Below are positions 49,533-56,808 of a stretch of DNA of 64,000 nucleotides, piece by piece. The notes beneath the pieces are model-generated. The model was not told the DNA's origin. It did not search any database and saw nothing but the letters and a program-made list of their open reading frames with translations. Source of the DNA: Enhydrobacter sp. (GTDB lineage: Bacteria; Pseudomonadota; Alphaproteobacteria; Reyranellales; Reyranellaceae); NCBI GenBank assembly GCA_025808875.1, contig CP075528.1:4896473-4960472 (forward strand). Reading direction: 5' to 3'. The position numbers and the translations under genes were made by a program. Numbering within the stretch: the stretch's first letter is position 1; each line of letters starts with the position of its first letter.

Positions 49533-50342
49533 ATGGAACGGCGCTTCGTGACGATCGAGAAGGGATTGGGACCGCAGGGTCGAATCGCCGTGGTGCGGTT
49601 CGACCGCGGTGACGGCATCAACGCGCTGAGCCAGCAGGCCATGCGCGAACTGCGCGACGTGCCGCGCGACTTCGAGGATGATCTCGAGACGTCCGTTGTC
49701 GTTCTGACCGGCTCGGCGAGAGCGTTCTCCGCCGGCTTCGACCTCAAGGATCCCGAGGGGCGCGCGCGCGATTCTCTGTCGGTCGGCGAGCGCATCCACC
49801 GCCAGCGGTTGGGGCCGAGAATGTGCCGCGCCTGGCAGGACATGGATCAAGTCACGATCGCCGCCATCGAGGGGCACTGCATCGGCGGGGGCGCGGCGCT
49901 GGTCGTCGCCCTCGATTTCCGCTTTTGCGGGAAGAGCGCGCATTTCCGCATCCCCGAGGTCGAGCTCGGCATGAACATGAGCTGGGGCTCGATTCCGCGC
50001 ATGCTTGCCTTGATGGGGCCGGCGCGCACCAAGCAGGCGGTGATCCTGGCCTCCGACCGTATCGAGGCCGCCGACGCGCTGGCCTGGGGCCTCGCCGAGA
50101 AGGTGGTCGAGGACGGCGAGGCCCTCGCCGCGGCCATGGCCTTCGCCGGGCGAATCGCGCTTCAGCCGCCGATCCCGGTGCGCATGACCAAGACGACGAT
50201 CAACCGGCTCGCCCATGCCCTTGACGATCTCGCCTCCCACATGGACGCCGATCAGAACGTGCTCACCGGCCTGACGGACGACTACCGGGAGGGAACGTCG
50301 GCCTTCCGCGCGAAGCGCAAGCCGGTGTTCAAGGGGCGCTAG
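49533..50342 (+). CDS. Crotonase / enoyl-CoA hydratase family protein
   Basis: A 269-residue crotonase-fold enzyme. The oxyanion-hole blocks are SARAFSAGFDLKDPEG and EGHCIGGGAALVVALDFR, with IPEVELGMNMSWGSIPRM holding a typical glutamate. The N-terminal ERRFVTIEKGLGPQGRIAVV is family-like. It hydrates, isomerises or cleaves an unknown acyl-CoA. The ATG has an AGAAGAGGAG site; a longer frame upstream is antisense to the serine hydrolase start. It lies in the PHA region, so supply of 3-hydroxyacyl-CoA is possible. Confidence 0.9.
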   Translation: MERRFVTIEKGLGPQGRIAVVRFDRGDGINALSQQAMRELRDVPRDFEDDLETSVVVLTGSARAFSAGFDLKDPEGRARDSLSVGERIHRQRLGPRMCRAWQDMDQVTIAAIEGHCIGGGAALVVALDFRFCGKSAHFRIPEVELGMNMSWGSIPRMLALMGPARTKQAVILASDRIEAADALAWGLAEKVVEDGEALAAAMAFAGRIALQPPIPVRMTKTTINRLAHALDDLASHMDADQNVLTGLTDDYREGTSAFRAKRKPVFKGR

Positions 50343-50530
50343 AACGTCCGGCCGGGCAGTTGATCGAGCACGGCCTGGCGTTGCGAGTCGTCCATCATCG
50401 CCCAGCGCCCGATCTCCTCGATGGTGCGCTTGCAACCGAGGCAGAAACCACTGCCCTTGGGGTCGATCATGCAGATGCCGATGCAGGGCGACATGACCCG
50501 CCGCGTCGGCTGAGGTGTCTGCCCGGCCAT
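50339..50530 (-). CDS. DUF1289 family protein
   Basis: A 63-residue protein with the DUF1289 pattern SPCIGICMIDPKGSGFCLGC followed by KRTIEEIGRW. Four cysteines spaced as two pairs suggest metal or Fe-S binding; function unknown. The stop overlaps the convergent crotonase stop by 4 bases. It starts 7 bases after phaR ends, so both are probably on one transcript. Confidence 0.88.
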   Translation of the reverse strand: MAGQTPQPTRRVMSPCIGICMIDPKGSGFCLGCKRTIEEIGRWAMMDDSQRQAVLDQLPGRTF

Positions 50531-50537
50531 CGCCGGA

Positions 50538-51170
50538 TCAGGATTTCTTGCTGAGCGAGGCGAGCTGGTTCTGCAGCTCGTCGAGCTTGCGCTTGAGATC
50601 GTCGATCGCCGCATCGTTGGCGGGCGTGGCCGGGGCGCTTTCCGACTTGTGTGCGTCCTGTCCGTTGGATGGCGCCGGCGGTGCACCCTGGTTGGCGCCG
50701 AACGGATTGAACATGCGCATGGCCTGCTCGAACATCGCCATGTTCTGCTTGCCCATCGCCTCGAATTGCTGGAACGGGTTGAAGCCGAAGGCATTCTGCA
50801 GGTAGTGCCGCATCTGCTCCTGGTTGCGCGCGAACTGCGCCATCGACATCTCGAGATATTGCGGAACGACGCCCTGAAGGCTGTCGCCGTAGAACGAGAT
50901 GAGCTGGCGCAGGAACGGGATCGGCAGCAGCGTTTGGCCGCCCTTGCTCTCTTCCTCGAAGATGATCTGGGTCAAAACCGGGCGGGTGATGTCCTCGCCG
51001 GTCTTGGCGTCGTAGACGACGAAATCCGTCTTGTCCTTCACCATCTGCGACAGGTGCTCGAGCGTGACGTAGGCGGAGGTCGCGGTGTTGTAGAGCCGCC
51101 GGTTTGCGTATTTCTTGATGACCACCGGCGCGGGCTTGGGGCCGCCGTCGGAGACTGCCTGATCGGCCAT
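50538..51170 (-). CDS. phaR: Polyhydroxyalkanoate synthesis repressor PhaR
   Basis: DNA-binding regulator that also binds PHA granules and controls phasin and PHA genes. The 210-residue protein has the PHB accumulation regulator domain IKKYANRRLYNTATSAYVTL and VKDKTDFVVYDAKTGEDITR at residues about 18-60, then LRQLISFYGDSLQGVVPQYLE. The C-terminus ends in a short coiled coil (DDLKRKLDELQNQLASLSKK). The start MADQAVSDGG fits the family. It is divergent from the PhaE-like/PhaC-like pair with 139 bases between. Confidence 0.95.
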   Translation of the reverse strand: MADQAVSDGGPKPAPVVIKKYANRRLYNTATSAYVTLEHLSQMVKDKTDFVVYDAKTGEDITRPVLTQIIFEEESKGGQTLLPIPFLRQLISFYGDSLQGVVPQYLEMSMAQFARNQEQMRHYLQNAFGFNPFQQFEAMGKQNMAMFEQAMRMFNPFGANQGAPPAPSNGQDAHKSESAPATPANDAAIDDLKRKLDELQNQLASLSKKS

Positions 51171-51309
51171 TACGCTCTCACTCCTGATGGTCTCGAACGT
51201 GAACGGGCGTTTACTTCGACAAATCACCTTAGCGCCTGTGCCGCAGTGCGACAAGGCGGGCTTTGCGGCTGCGAACACGCCTTTCGCAAACACCCGCTAT
51301 AGTGACGCC

Positions 51310-51636
51310 ATGGCTTCGGAAAACGACGACGCGTCCGACGTCGATCGGCTGGCGCGGCGCTATCTCGATCTATGGCAGACCCAGCTCTCCGGGCTGGCGT
51401 CGGATCAAGCGCTGACCGAGCAGATCGTCCGGCTCTTCGCCAGCGCGAATGCCCAAATGGCATCGGTGATACAAGCCGCCCAAGGAGCAACCCATGCAGC
51501 CTCATCACCGCCTGGGACCTCGCCCGCTGCCGCTGCATCTGGGCACGGCACTGATGACTTGGGCGAGCTGCGAAAACGCGTGGCGGCTCTGGAAGCGCGG
51601 ATCGCCGAACTCGAATCCAAGCTTCGCGGTTCTTGA
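51310..51636 (+). CDS. Small helical protein, possible PhaE-like PHA synthase subunit
   Basis: A 108-residue protein. Residues about 13-50 (LARRYLDLWQTQLSGLASDQ) are amphipathic and resemble the start of PhaE/phasin-type proteins; a Ser/Ala/Pro/Gly-rich linker follows; the end (LRKRVAALEARIAELESKLR) is a clear short coiled coil. Class III PHA synthases pair a PhaC with a PhaE whose C-terminus has a similar coiled coil. It lies between phaR and the PhaC-like gene and overlaps the latter by 143 bases in another frame. The PhaE-like assignment is inference from form and place. Confidence 0.7.
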   Translation: MASENDDASDVDRLARRYLDLWQTQLSGLASDQALTEQIVRLFASANAQMASVIQAAQGATHAASSPPGTSPAAAASGHGTDDLGELRKRVAALEARIAELESKLRGS

Positions 51637-52711
51637 GCAGGTCGCTCCGGCCGACGCCGAGCGCTTTACCGCCGCCCTGCATCGCGAGATTGCCCGACGC
51701 ATGGATCGTCTGGCCGAAGGCGTGCTGGCCTATCGCCGCCACCCGGCGCACCGTTCGCTGTCGGAGCCGCCGACCGTATGGAGCGAAGGCAACACGCGCA
51801 TCCTCGACTATGGCGCCACGCATCGCGCCGCGCGGTCGCGGCGCGTCCGCGCCGTGCTGGTCGTGCCCTCGCTGATCAACCGCTGGGAGGTGCTGGATCT
51901 CACCGCCGACAAAAGCCTGCTGCGGGCCATGGCGGCGGAAGGTCTGCGGCCGTATCTCGTCGATTGGGGCGCGCCGACCGCGGAGGAGCGACGCTTCGAC
52001 CTCACGGCCTATGTCGCGCGGCTTGAACGCGCGCTTGCCTTCGTCGCCAGGCGCGCGCGCCGCGCGCCCGCCGTCGCAGGCTATTGCATGGGCGGCACGC
52101 TTGCCGTCGCGCTTGCGGCGCGCCAGCCGCGGCGGGTCGCCGGGCTCGCCTTGCTGGCCGCACCGTGGGACTTCAGCGCCGACCGCACCGGCCATGCCTT
52201 TCTCCTGTCGGCCGGACCCTTGCTCGCGCGGATGGCGGATCAGGTCGGCGAATTGCCGGTCGACGTCCTGCAGACGCTGTTTTGGTCGCTCGATCCCTGG
52301 CTCTCGGTGAAGAAGTTCGGCCGGTTTCTCGCCATGGATCCGGATGGTGAGTCTGCGCGCGACTTCGTGCTGCTCGAGGATTGGCTGAATGGCGGACCGC
52401 CGCTCGCCGGTCCCGTCGCCCGTGAATGCCTGGTCGACTGGTACGGCGACAACCTGCCGGGGACGGCCAAGTGGGTGGTCGGCGGCAAGCGCGTGGTGCC
52501 CGCGAAGATCGCCAAGCCCGCCCTGGTGATGATCCCGTCGGGCGATCGCATCGTGCCGCCCCTGTCGGCGGCGGCGCTGGCCGATCCGAATCGCGGCCTG
52601 AAGAACGTGACTCGGATCGATCTGCCGCTCGGCCATATCGGCATGGTGGTGAGCGGCCGCGCGCGCGAACTCTGCTGGACGCCGTTGATCGGCTGGCTCG
52701 GGAAGCTGTGA
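51494..52711 (+). CDS. PhaC-like PHA synthase / alpha-beta hydrolase
   Basis: A 405-residue alpha/beta-hydrolase of the PHA synthase (PhaC) family. The synthase-type lipase box with cysteine nucleophile is GYCMGGTLAV (Cys198); the Asp is in PSGDRIVPPLSAAAL and the His in LPLGHIGMVVSGRA. RPLPLHLGTALMTWASCENA and GVLAYRRHP at the N-terminus are typical of PhaC-like proteins in alphaproteobacteria. The ATG has an AAGGAG site six bases upstream, inside the upstream coding region, so the 143-base overlap looks real. Whether it makes polymer or is a depolymerase-like hydrolase cannot be settled from sequence. Confidence 0.85.
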   Translation: MQPHHRLGPRPLPLHLGTALMTWASCENAWRLWKRGSPNSNPSFAVLEQVAPADAERFTAALHREIARRMDRLAEGVLAYRRHPAHRSLSEPPTVWSEGNTRILDYGATHRAARSRRVRAVLVVPSLINRWEVLDLTADKSLLRAMAAEGLRPYLVDWGAPTAEERRFDLTAYVARLERALAFVARRARRAPAVAGYCMGGTLAVALAARQPRRVAGLALLAAPWDFSADRTGHAFLLSAGPLLARMADQVGELPVDVLQTLFWSLDPWLSVKKFGRFLAMDPDGESARDFVLLEDWLNGGPPLAGPVARECLVDWYGDNLPGTAKWVVGGKRVVPAKIAKPALVMIPSGDRIVPPLSAAALADPNRGLKNVTRIDLPLGHIGMVVSGRARELCWTPLIGWLGKL

Positions 52712-53550
52712 TGTTGGCCGGGGAACGTCGCGTCGATGGGCGTCTGTTCGCGATCTGGGCCGTGCTGCTCACGGTGTCGGTGTTGGCTCATGCCTATGTC
52801 GAAGTGAACAACGAGGCGAGCCGCGGCAATGCCATCGGCTTCGGTCGGGCTGCGATCATCGAGGCGTCGAGCCATCTCGTCGTCGCCGCCCTGCTGCCGG
52901 CGATCTACTGGCTGCACCGGCGCTGGCCGATCGGCGGCGGACAACCGGGCCATCTCGCGATCCACGTCGCAGCGCTCATTCCCTTCAGCATCGCCCACAC
53001 GCTCGGCATGGCGGCCTTGCGTTTCCTCTGGTTCGCCGGGCTGATGGGCGAGAACTATGTCTTTCCGCTCACTTTCGATCGCTTCGCCTATGAATTCTCC
53101 AAGGACGTCGTCAACTACGGCATGTTGAGCGGCGCGGTGATCGCGTTGCGCCATTTCCTGCGCAGATCGGAGCCCGAGCCGCCCGCCGCGGTGGTCGCGG
53201 CGGACGCGTCGCGACCCGAACGATTTGCCGTCCGCAAGCGCGGCGGCAACGAGGTGATGGTCGAGGTGGCCGACATCGACTGGATCGAGGCGGCCGGCAA
53301 CTACGCCATCCTGCATGTCGGCGGCGAGACCTTCGAAATCCGCTCCTCGCTGGCCCGACTGGAAAGCGAACTGGATCCCCGGCGTTTCGTCAGAGTCCAC
53401 AAATCTCATGTGGTGAACATCGCCCGGGTCGCCGAAGTGACGCCATGGGTGAGCGGAGATTGGCGCATCCGCATGCAGGATGGCGCCGAGGTCAATCTCA
53501 GTCGTCGCTACCGCCGGAGGTTCGAGGCCTTGGCGCCCGTTCGGACATAA
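52711..53550 (+). CDS. Membrane-bound LytTR-family DNA-binding regulator
   Basis: A 279-residue regulator. Residues about 10-145 hold roughly four hydrophobic spans (FAIWAVLLTVSVLAHAYVEV, SSHLVVAALLPAIYWLHRRW, LAIHVAALIPFSIAHTLGMA and a fourth near VVNYGMLSGAVIALRHFL). The C-terminal part from about 175 is a LytTR domain: DIDWIEAAGNYAILHVGGET, RFVRVHKSHVVNIARVAEVT, LSRRYRRRFEAL. The ATG overlaps the stop of the PhaC-like gene (TGATG). No response-receiver domain is present, so it probably senses a membrane or envelope signal directly. A TGGAC repeat array follows it. Confidence 0.92.
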   Translation: MLAGERRVDGRLFAIWAVLLTVSVLAHAYVEVNNEASRGNAIGFGRAAIIEASSHLVVAALLPAIYWLHRRWPIGGGQPGHLAIHVAALIPFSIAHTLGMAALRFLWFAGLMGENYVFPLTFDRFAYEFSKDVVNYGMLSGAVIALRHFLRRSEPEPPAAVVAADASRPERFAVRKRGGNEVMVEVADIDWIEAAGNYAILHVGGETFEIRSSLARLESELDPRRFVRVHKSHVVNIARVAEVTPWVSGDWRIRMQDGAEVNLSRRYRRRFEALAPVRT

Positions 53551-53580
53551 GGGACCGGGAAACGGGGCCACTTCGGCCGG

Positions 53581-53685
53581 TGGATGAGTGGACACCATGG
53601 ACTCGGGTGGACTGCGCAGACTCGTGGACGAATCGCCTCGGATGTCGATGGCAACGGCATCCGTGCCGTCCACGCGGGTGTGGAC
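53581..53685. promoter_or_regulatory. TGGAC repeat array between the LytTR regulator and the acyltransferase
   Basis: Within 105 bases the pentamer TGGAC occurs at 53589, 53598, 53608, 53625 and 53681 on the plus strand, TGGAT at 53581, and the reverse form at 53668 (GTCCAC-gcgggt-GTGGAC makes an inverted repeat at 53668-53685). By chance about 0.2 copies would be expected in both strands. LytTR proteins bind short direct repeats, so this is a candidate operator for the adjacent regulator and for the acyltransferase gene. Most of the 274-base gap is otherwise featureless. Confidence 0.5.
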
Positions 53686-53824
53686 GCATTGAGGACGAGC
53701 GCTGCGGGCCGCTTGTCCCCGACTGATCGCCGATCGTCCCATCTGGCTCGCCGGTCGTCACAATCGGGGGCGGAATCAACGGTTCGGCGGGTAGGACGCC
53801 GGGACCACGACACGAGGTTCCGAC

Positions 53825-54979
53825 ATGACCATCCGCCGCCCCGATCTCGACTGGCTGCGCGTTCTCGCCTTCGGGCTGCTCATTCTCTACCACTCCGGCA
53901 TGGCCTGGTCGGGCTGGCATTGGCATCTCACCAGTGCCGAGCCGATCGCCTGGCTGCGCGAGGGCATGCGGTTCGTCAACCGCTGGCGCATGCCGCTCCT
54001 CTTCCTCGTGTCGGGAGGGGCGGTGGTGCTGGCCCTTGGGCATCGGACGGCCGGTGTGTTCGCGCTCGATCGCTTGCGTCGGCTGTTGCTGCCGCTGGTC
54101 TTCGGCATGATCGTGCTGGTGCCGCCCCAGATTTATGCCGAGCGACTGTTTCGCGGCCAGTTCAACGGCTCGTTCCTCGACTGGCTGCCGCAGGCCTTCG
54201 CCGGCGGCGCCTATCCCGCCGGCAACGTGAGTTGGCACCATCTCTGGTTCATTGCCTATGTGCTGGTGCTGACGTTCGTGCTGCTGCCCTATTTCCTGTG
54301 GGCGCGGAGCCAATCCGGGCGCCGGGTCCAGAGCGCCGTGGCGCGGCTGGCGGGCCGGACCGGCCTGCATTGGCTGATGGCCCTGCCGCTCGCCGCATCG
54401 ATCCTGTGGCTGGTCCCGCTGTCGCGCAATCCCAACGGCCTGGTCGGCGATTGGCACGGGCTTTTCTATTACGGCACGCTGCTGGCCTATGGCGCGTTCC
54501 TGTTCGGGACGCATGAGATGCAGTCCGCCGTCGCACGCCAGCGCTGGCTGTCGCTCGCCGTCGGCGTCGCGAGCTACGGGGCCCTGTATGCAATGTACTT
54601 CGCCGGTACCGTCGTTCCGGCAATACCGTCCGCCGAACGCCCGCTCTATGCCTTGCTGTCGGGCATGAACACGATGGCGTGTCTGTTCGCGATCACGGGG
54701 TTCGCCCATCGGCACCTGACGCGGCGGCCGCGGCTCCTGGGCGAGGCGACCGAGGCGGTCTATCCCTTCTACATGATCCACCAGACGGTGACGGTGATTG
54801 CCGTCTACTGGTTGCTGAAATGGCAGATCCCATCGGTCGCAGGCTTCGCCCTCGCCGTGGCGGCGACCTTCCTTGGCAGCCTGGCGGTCTATCTTGCATT
54901 GGTGCGACCCTTCGCCCCCATCCGGCCGCTGTTCGGAATGAAAGCCGGCCCTTTGCCGGTCCGGGTGGCCGCCCTATAA
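53825..54979 (+). CDS. Acyltransferase family 3 membrane protein (OpgC-like)
   Basis: A 384-residue inner membrane O-acyltransferase with about ten hydrophobic spans. The N-terminal RRPDLDWLRVLAFGLLILYH carries the family's conserved His, and RWRMPLLFLVSGGAVVLALG, WHHLWFIAYVLVLTFVLLPY and TEAVYPFYMIHQTVTVIAVY are typical blocks. Members acylate glycans, including succinylation of periplasmic glucans (OpgC) or exopolysaccharide. Acceptor unknown. It is downstream of the LytTR gene and the TGGAC array and 34 bases upstream of phaA. Confidence 0.88.
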   Translation: MTIRRPDLDWLRVLAFGLLILYHSGMAWSGWHWHLTSAEPIAWLREGMRFVNRWRMPLLFLVSGGAVVLALGHRTAGVFALDRLRRLLLPLVFGMIVLVPPQIYAERLFRGQFNGSFLDWLPQAFAGGAYPAGNVSWHHLWFIAYVLVLTFVLLPYFLWARSQSGRRVQSAVARLAGRTGLHWLMALPLAASILWLVPLSRNPNGLVGDWHGLFYYGTLLAYGAFLFGTHEMQSAVARQRWLSLAVGVASYGALYAMYFAGTVVPAIPSAERPLYALLSGMNTMACLFAITGFAHRHLTRRPRLLGEATEAVYPFYMIHQTVTVIAVYWLLKWQIPSVAGFALAVAATFLGSLAVYLALVRPFAPIRPLFGMKAGPLPVRVAAL

Positions 54980-55013
54980 GATCGCCCCTGGGGCGGCCCG
55001 CAAGGAGGACAGC

Positions 55014-56195
55014 ATGGCATCGGACATCGTGATCGCGAGCGCGGCACGCACACCCATCGGCTCGTTCAACGGCGCACTCGGCGGCGTGCCGGCGCATGAC
55101 CTCGGCAAGGTCGCGATCAAGGGCGCGCTCGAGCGCGCCAAAGTCAAACCCGAGGAAGTCGACGAAGTCATCATGGGCCAGATCCTGAGCGCCGGTCAGG
55201 GCCAGAACCCGGCGCGTCAGGCGGCAATCAATTCGGGCATCCCGGTCGAGAAGACTGCGCTCGGCATCAACCAGCTCTGCGGCTCCGGCCTGCGCGCCGT
55301 CGCCTTCGGCTGGCAGGCGATCCGCAACGGCGACGCCTCCATCATGGTGGTCGGCGGCCAGGAGAGCATGAGCCAGGCCCCCCACGTCGCCCATCTGCGC
55401 GACGGCGTGAAGATGGGCGAAATGAAGATGATCGATTCGATGCTCAAGGACGGACTGTGGGATGCCTTCCACGGCTATCACATGGGCAACACCGCCGAGA
55501 ACGTGGCGCAGAAGTTCCAGATCACGCGCGTCGAGCAGGACGCTTTCGCGGCCTCGTCGCAGAACAAGGCTGAGGCGGCCCAGAAGAGCGGCCGCTTCAA
55601 GGACGAGATCGTCCCGGTCACGGTGAAGACCCGCAAGGGCGATGTCGTGGTCGACACCGACGAGTTCCCGCGTCACGGCACCACGGCCGAGGCGCTCGCC
55701 AAGCTGCGCCCGGCCTTCGCCAAGGAAGGCGGCTCGGTCACCGCGGGCAATGCCTCGGGCATCAATGACGGTGCGGCGGCGCTCGTGCTGATGACGGCCG
55801 ACGAGGCCAGGAAGCGTGGCGTCGAGCCGCTGGCCAGGATCGTGTCGTGGGCGACCACCGGGGTCGATCCGTCGATCATGGGCATCGGTCCCGTCACCGC
55901 CACCCAGGAGGCGTTGAAGAAGGCCGGCTGGACGGTCAAGGACCTCGATCTCGTCGAGGCCAACGAAGCCTTCGCGGCGCAGGCCGTCGCCGTCGGCAAG
56001 CAGCTCGGTCTCGATCCGCAGAAGCTCAACGTCAATGGCGGGGCGATCGCGCTCGGCCATCCGATCGGCGCCTCGGGCGCGCGTGTGCTCACCACGCTAC
56101 TCTACGAGATGCAGAAGCGCGACGCCAAGAAGGGCCTCGCCACCCTCTGCATCGGCGGCGGCATGGGCATCGCCATGTGCGTGCAGCGCGACTAG
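55014..56195 (+). CDS. phaA: Acetyl-CoA acetyltransferase (beta-ketothiolase)
   Basis: Condenses two acetyl-CoA into acetoacetyl-CoA, the first step to poly-3-hydroxybutyrate and to the ethylmalonyl-CoA pathway. The 393-residue biosynthetic thiolase has the acyl-accepting cysteine in INQLCGSGLRAVA (Cys89), the catalytic His in NGGAIALGHPIGASGAR, and the second cysteine in LCIGGGMGIAM. The ribosome site is AAGGAGGACAGC. phaB is 1.9 kb downstream with two genes between, whereas phaAB are often adjacent. Confidence 0.96.
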   Translation: MASDIVIASAARTPIGSFNGALGGVPAHDLGKVAIKGALERAKVKPEEVDEVIMGQILSAGQGQNPARQAAINSGIPVEKTALGINQLCGSGLRAVAFGWQAIRNGDASIMVVGGQESMSQAPHVAHLRDGVKMGEMKMIDSMLKDGLWDAFHGYHMGNTAENVAQKFQITRVEQDAFAASSQNKAEAAQKSGRFKDEIVPVTVKTRKGDVVVDTDEFPRHGTTAEALAKLRPAFAKEGGSVTAGNASGINDGAAALVLMTADEARKRGVEPLARIVSWATTGVDPSIMGIGPVTATQEALKKAGWTVKDLDLVEANEAFAAQAVAVGKQLGLDPQKLNVNGGAIALGHPIGASGARVLTTLLYEMQKRDAKKGLATLCIGGGMGIAMCVQRD

Positions 56196-56235
56196 CGTTC
56201 GACGAAGCGCTTCTGTTCTGGCAAGGGGAGGTGCC

Positions 56236-56658
56236 ATGCAATGTGCGCCTTCCCTTGTTCCTGAGCTCGATGTCACCGACCTCGACCGGTCCCTTGCGAT
56301 CTATGTCGACGTGCTGGGCTTCAGATGCGAGTTCAGCCGCCAGGAAGAGCGCTTCGCCTATCTCATTCGCGGCGATGCGCACCTGATGCTGCAGGAAGCG
56401 GCGGGCCCCGGCAGACGCTTCCGAACCGCGCCCCTCGAGCATCCTTTCGGCCGCGGCGTGAACTTTCAAGTCGAAGTGAACGACGTCGATGCCCTCTACG
56501 CGAATGTAGAGCGCGCCACCTTGAAAGTTGTCGTTCCGCTGGAGCAGCGATGGTATCGCCAGGGCCAGAGCGAAGTGGGAAACCGGCAGTTCGTCATGTC
56601 GGATCCCGACGGCTATCTGCTCCGCTTCTTCAGCGATCTCGGTGAGCGACGCCCATAG
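56236..56658 (+). CDS. VOC family protein (glyoxalase/bleomycin resistance fold)
   Basis: A 140-residue single vicinal-oxygen-chelate domain pair: LVPELDVTDLDRSLAIYVDV and LGFRCEFSRQEERFAYL, HPFGRGVNFQVEVNDVDAL, then FVMSDPDGYLLRFFSDLGER. The DPDGYLLRF end is typical of the bleomycin-resistance-like and glyoxalase-like groups. Substrate unknown. It follows phaA by 40 bases and is followed by a strong hairpin. Confidence 0.88.
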   Translation: MQCAPSLVPELDVTDLDRSLAIYVDVLGFRCEFSRQEERFAYLIRGDAHLMLQEAAGPGRRFRTAPLEHPFGRGVNFQVEVNDVDALYANVERATLKVVVPLEQRWYRQGQSEVGNRQFVMSDPDGYLLRFFSDLGERRP

Positions 56659-56664
56659 CTCAAA

Positions 56665-56693
56665 CCGCCAACTGCTTCGCGAAGCCTTGGCGG
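56665..56693 (+). terminator. Strong hairpin after the VOC gene
   Basis: CCGCCAA-CT-GCTTCGCGAAGC-C-TTGGCGG: an outer 7-base stem with an inner self-complementary GCTTC/GAAGC stem, just after the VOC stop. No T-run follows, so termination would need another factor. It is the only structured element in this part of the 150-base gap before the MFS gene. Confidence 0.45.
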
Positions 56694-56763
56694 GTGCAGC
56701 GGACTATCCGCGCCCGGCGGAAAATTCTTCTCGATATGCGGCTGCCCACGGATAGAGGCAGGT

Positions 56764-56796
56764 CGGGGGAGCCCCCTAGGTTCGCGCAAAGCGAAC
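56764..56796 (+). promoter_or_regulatory. Two tandem hairpins in the MFS gene leader
   Basis: GGGGG-AG-CCCCC at 56764-56775 and GGTTCGC-GCAAA-GCGAACC at 56778-56796 lie back to back, ending at the ribosome site (GAGGAG) of the transporter gene. The first has a 2-base loop and is only reasonable with its tip opened. The second is a good 7-base stem. They may limit translation or protect the message; no riboswitch class is recognised. Confidence 0.4.
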
Positions 56797-56808
56797 CGAG
56801 GAGTCCCG

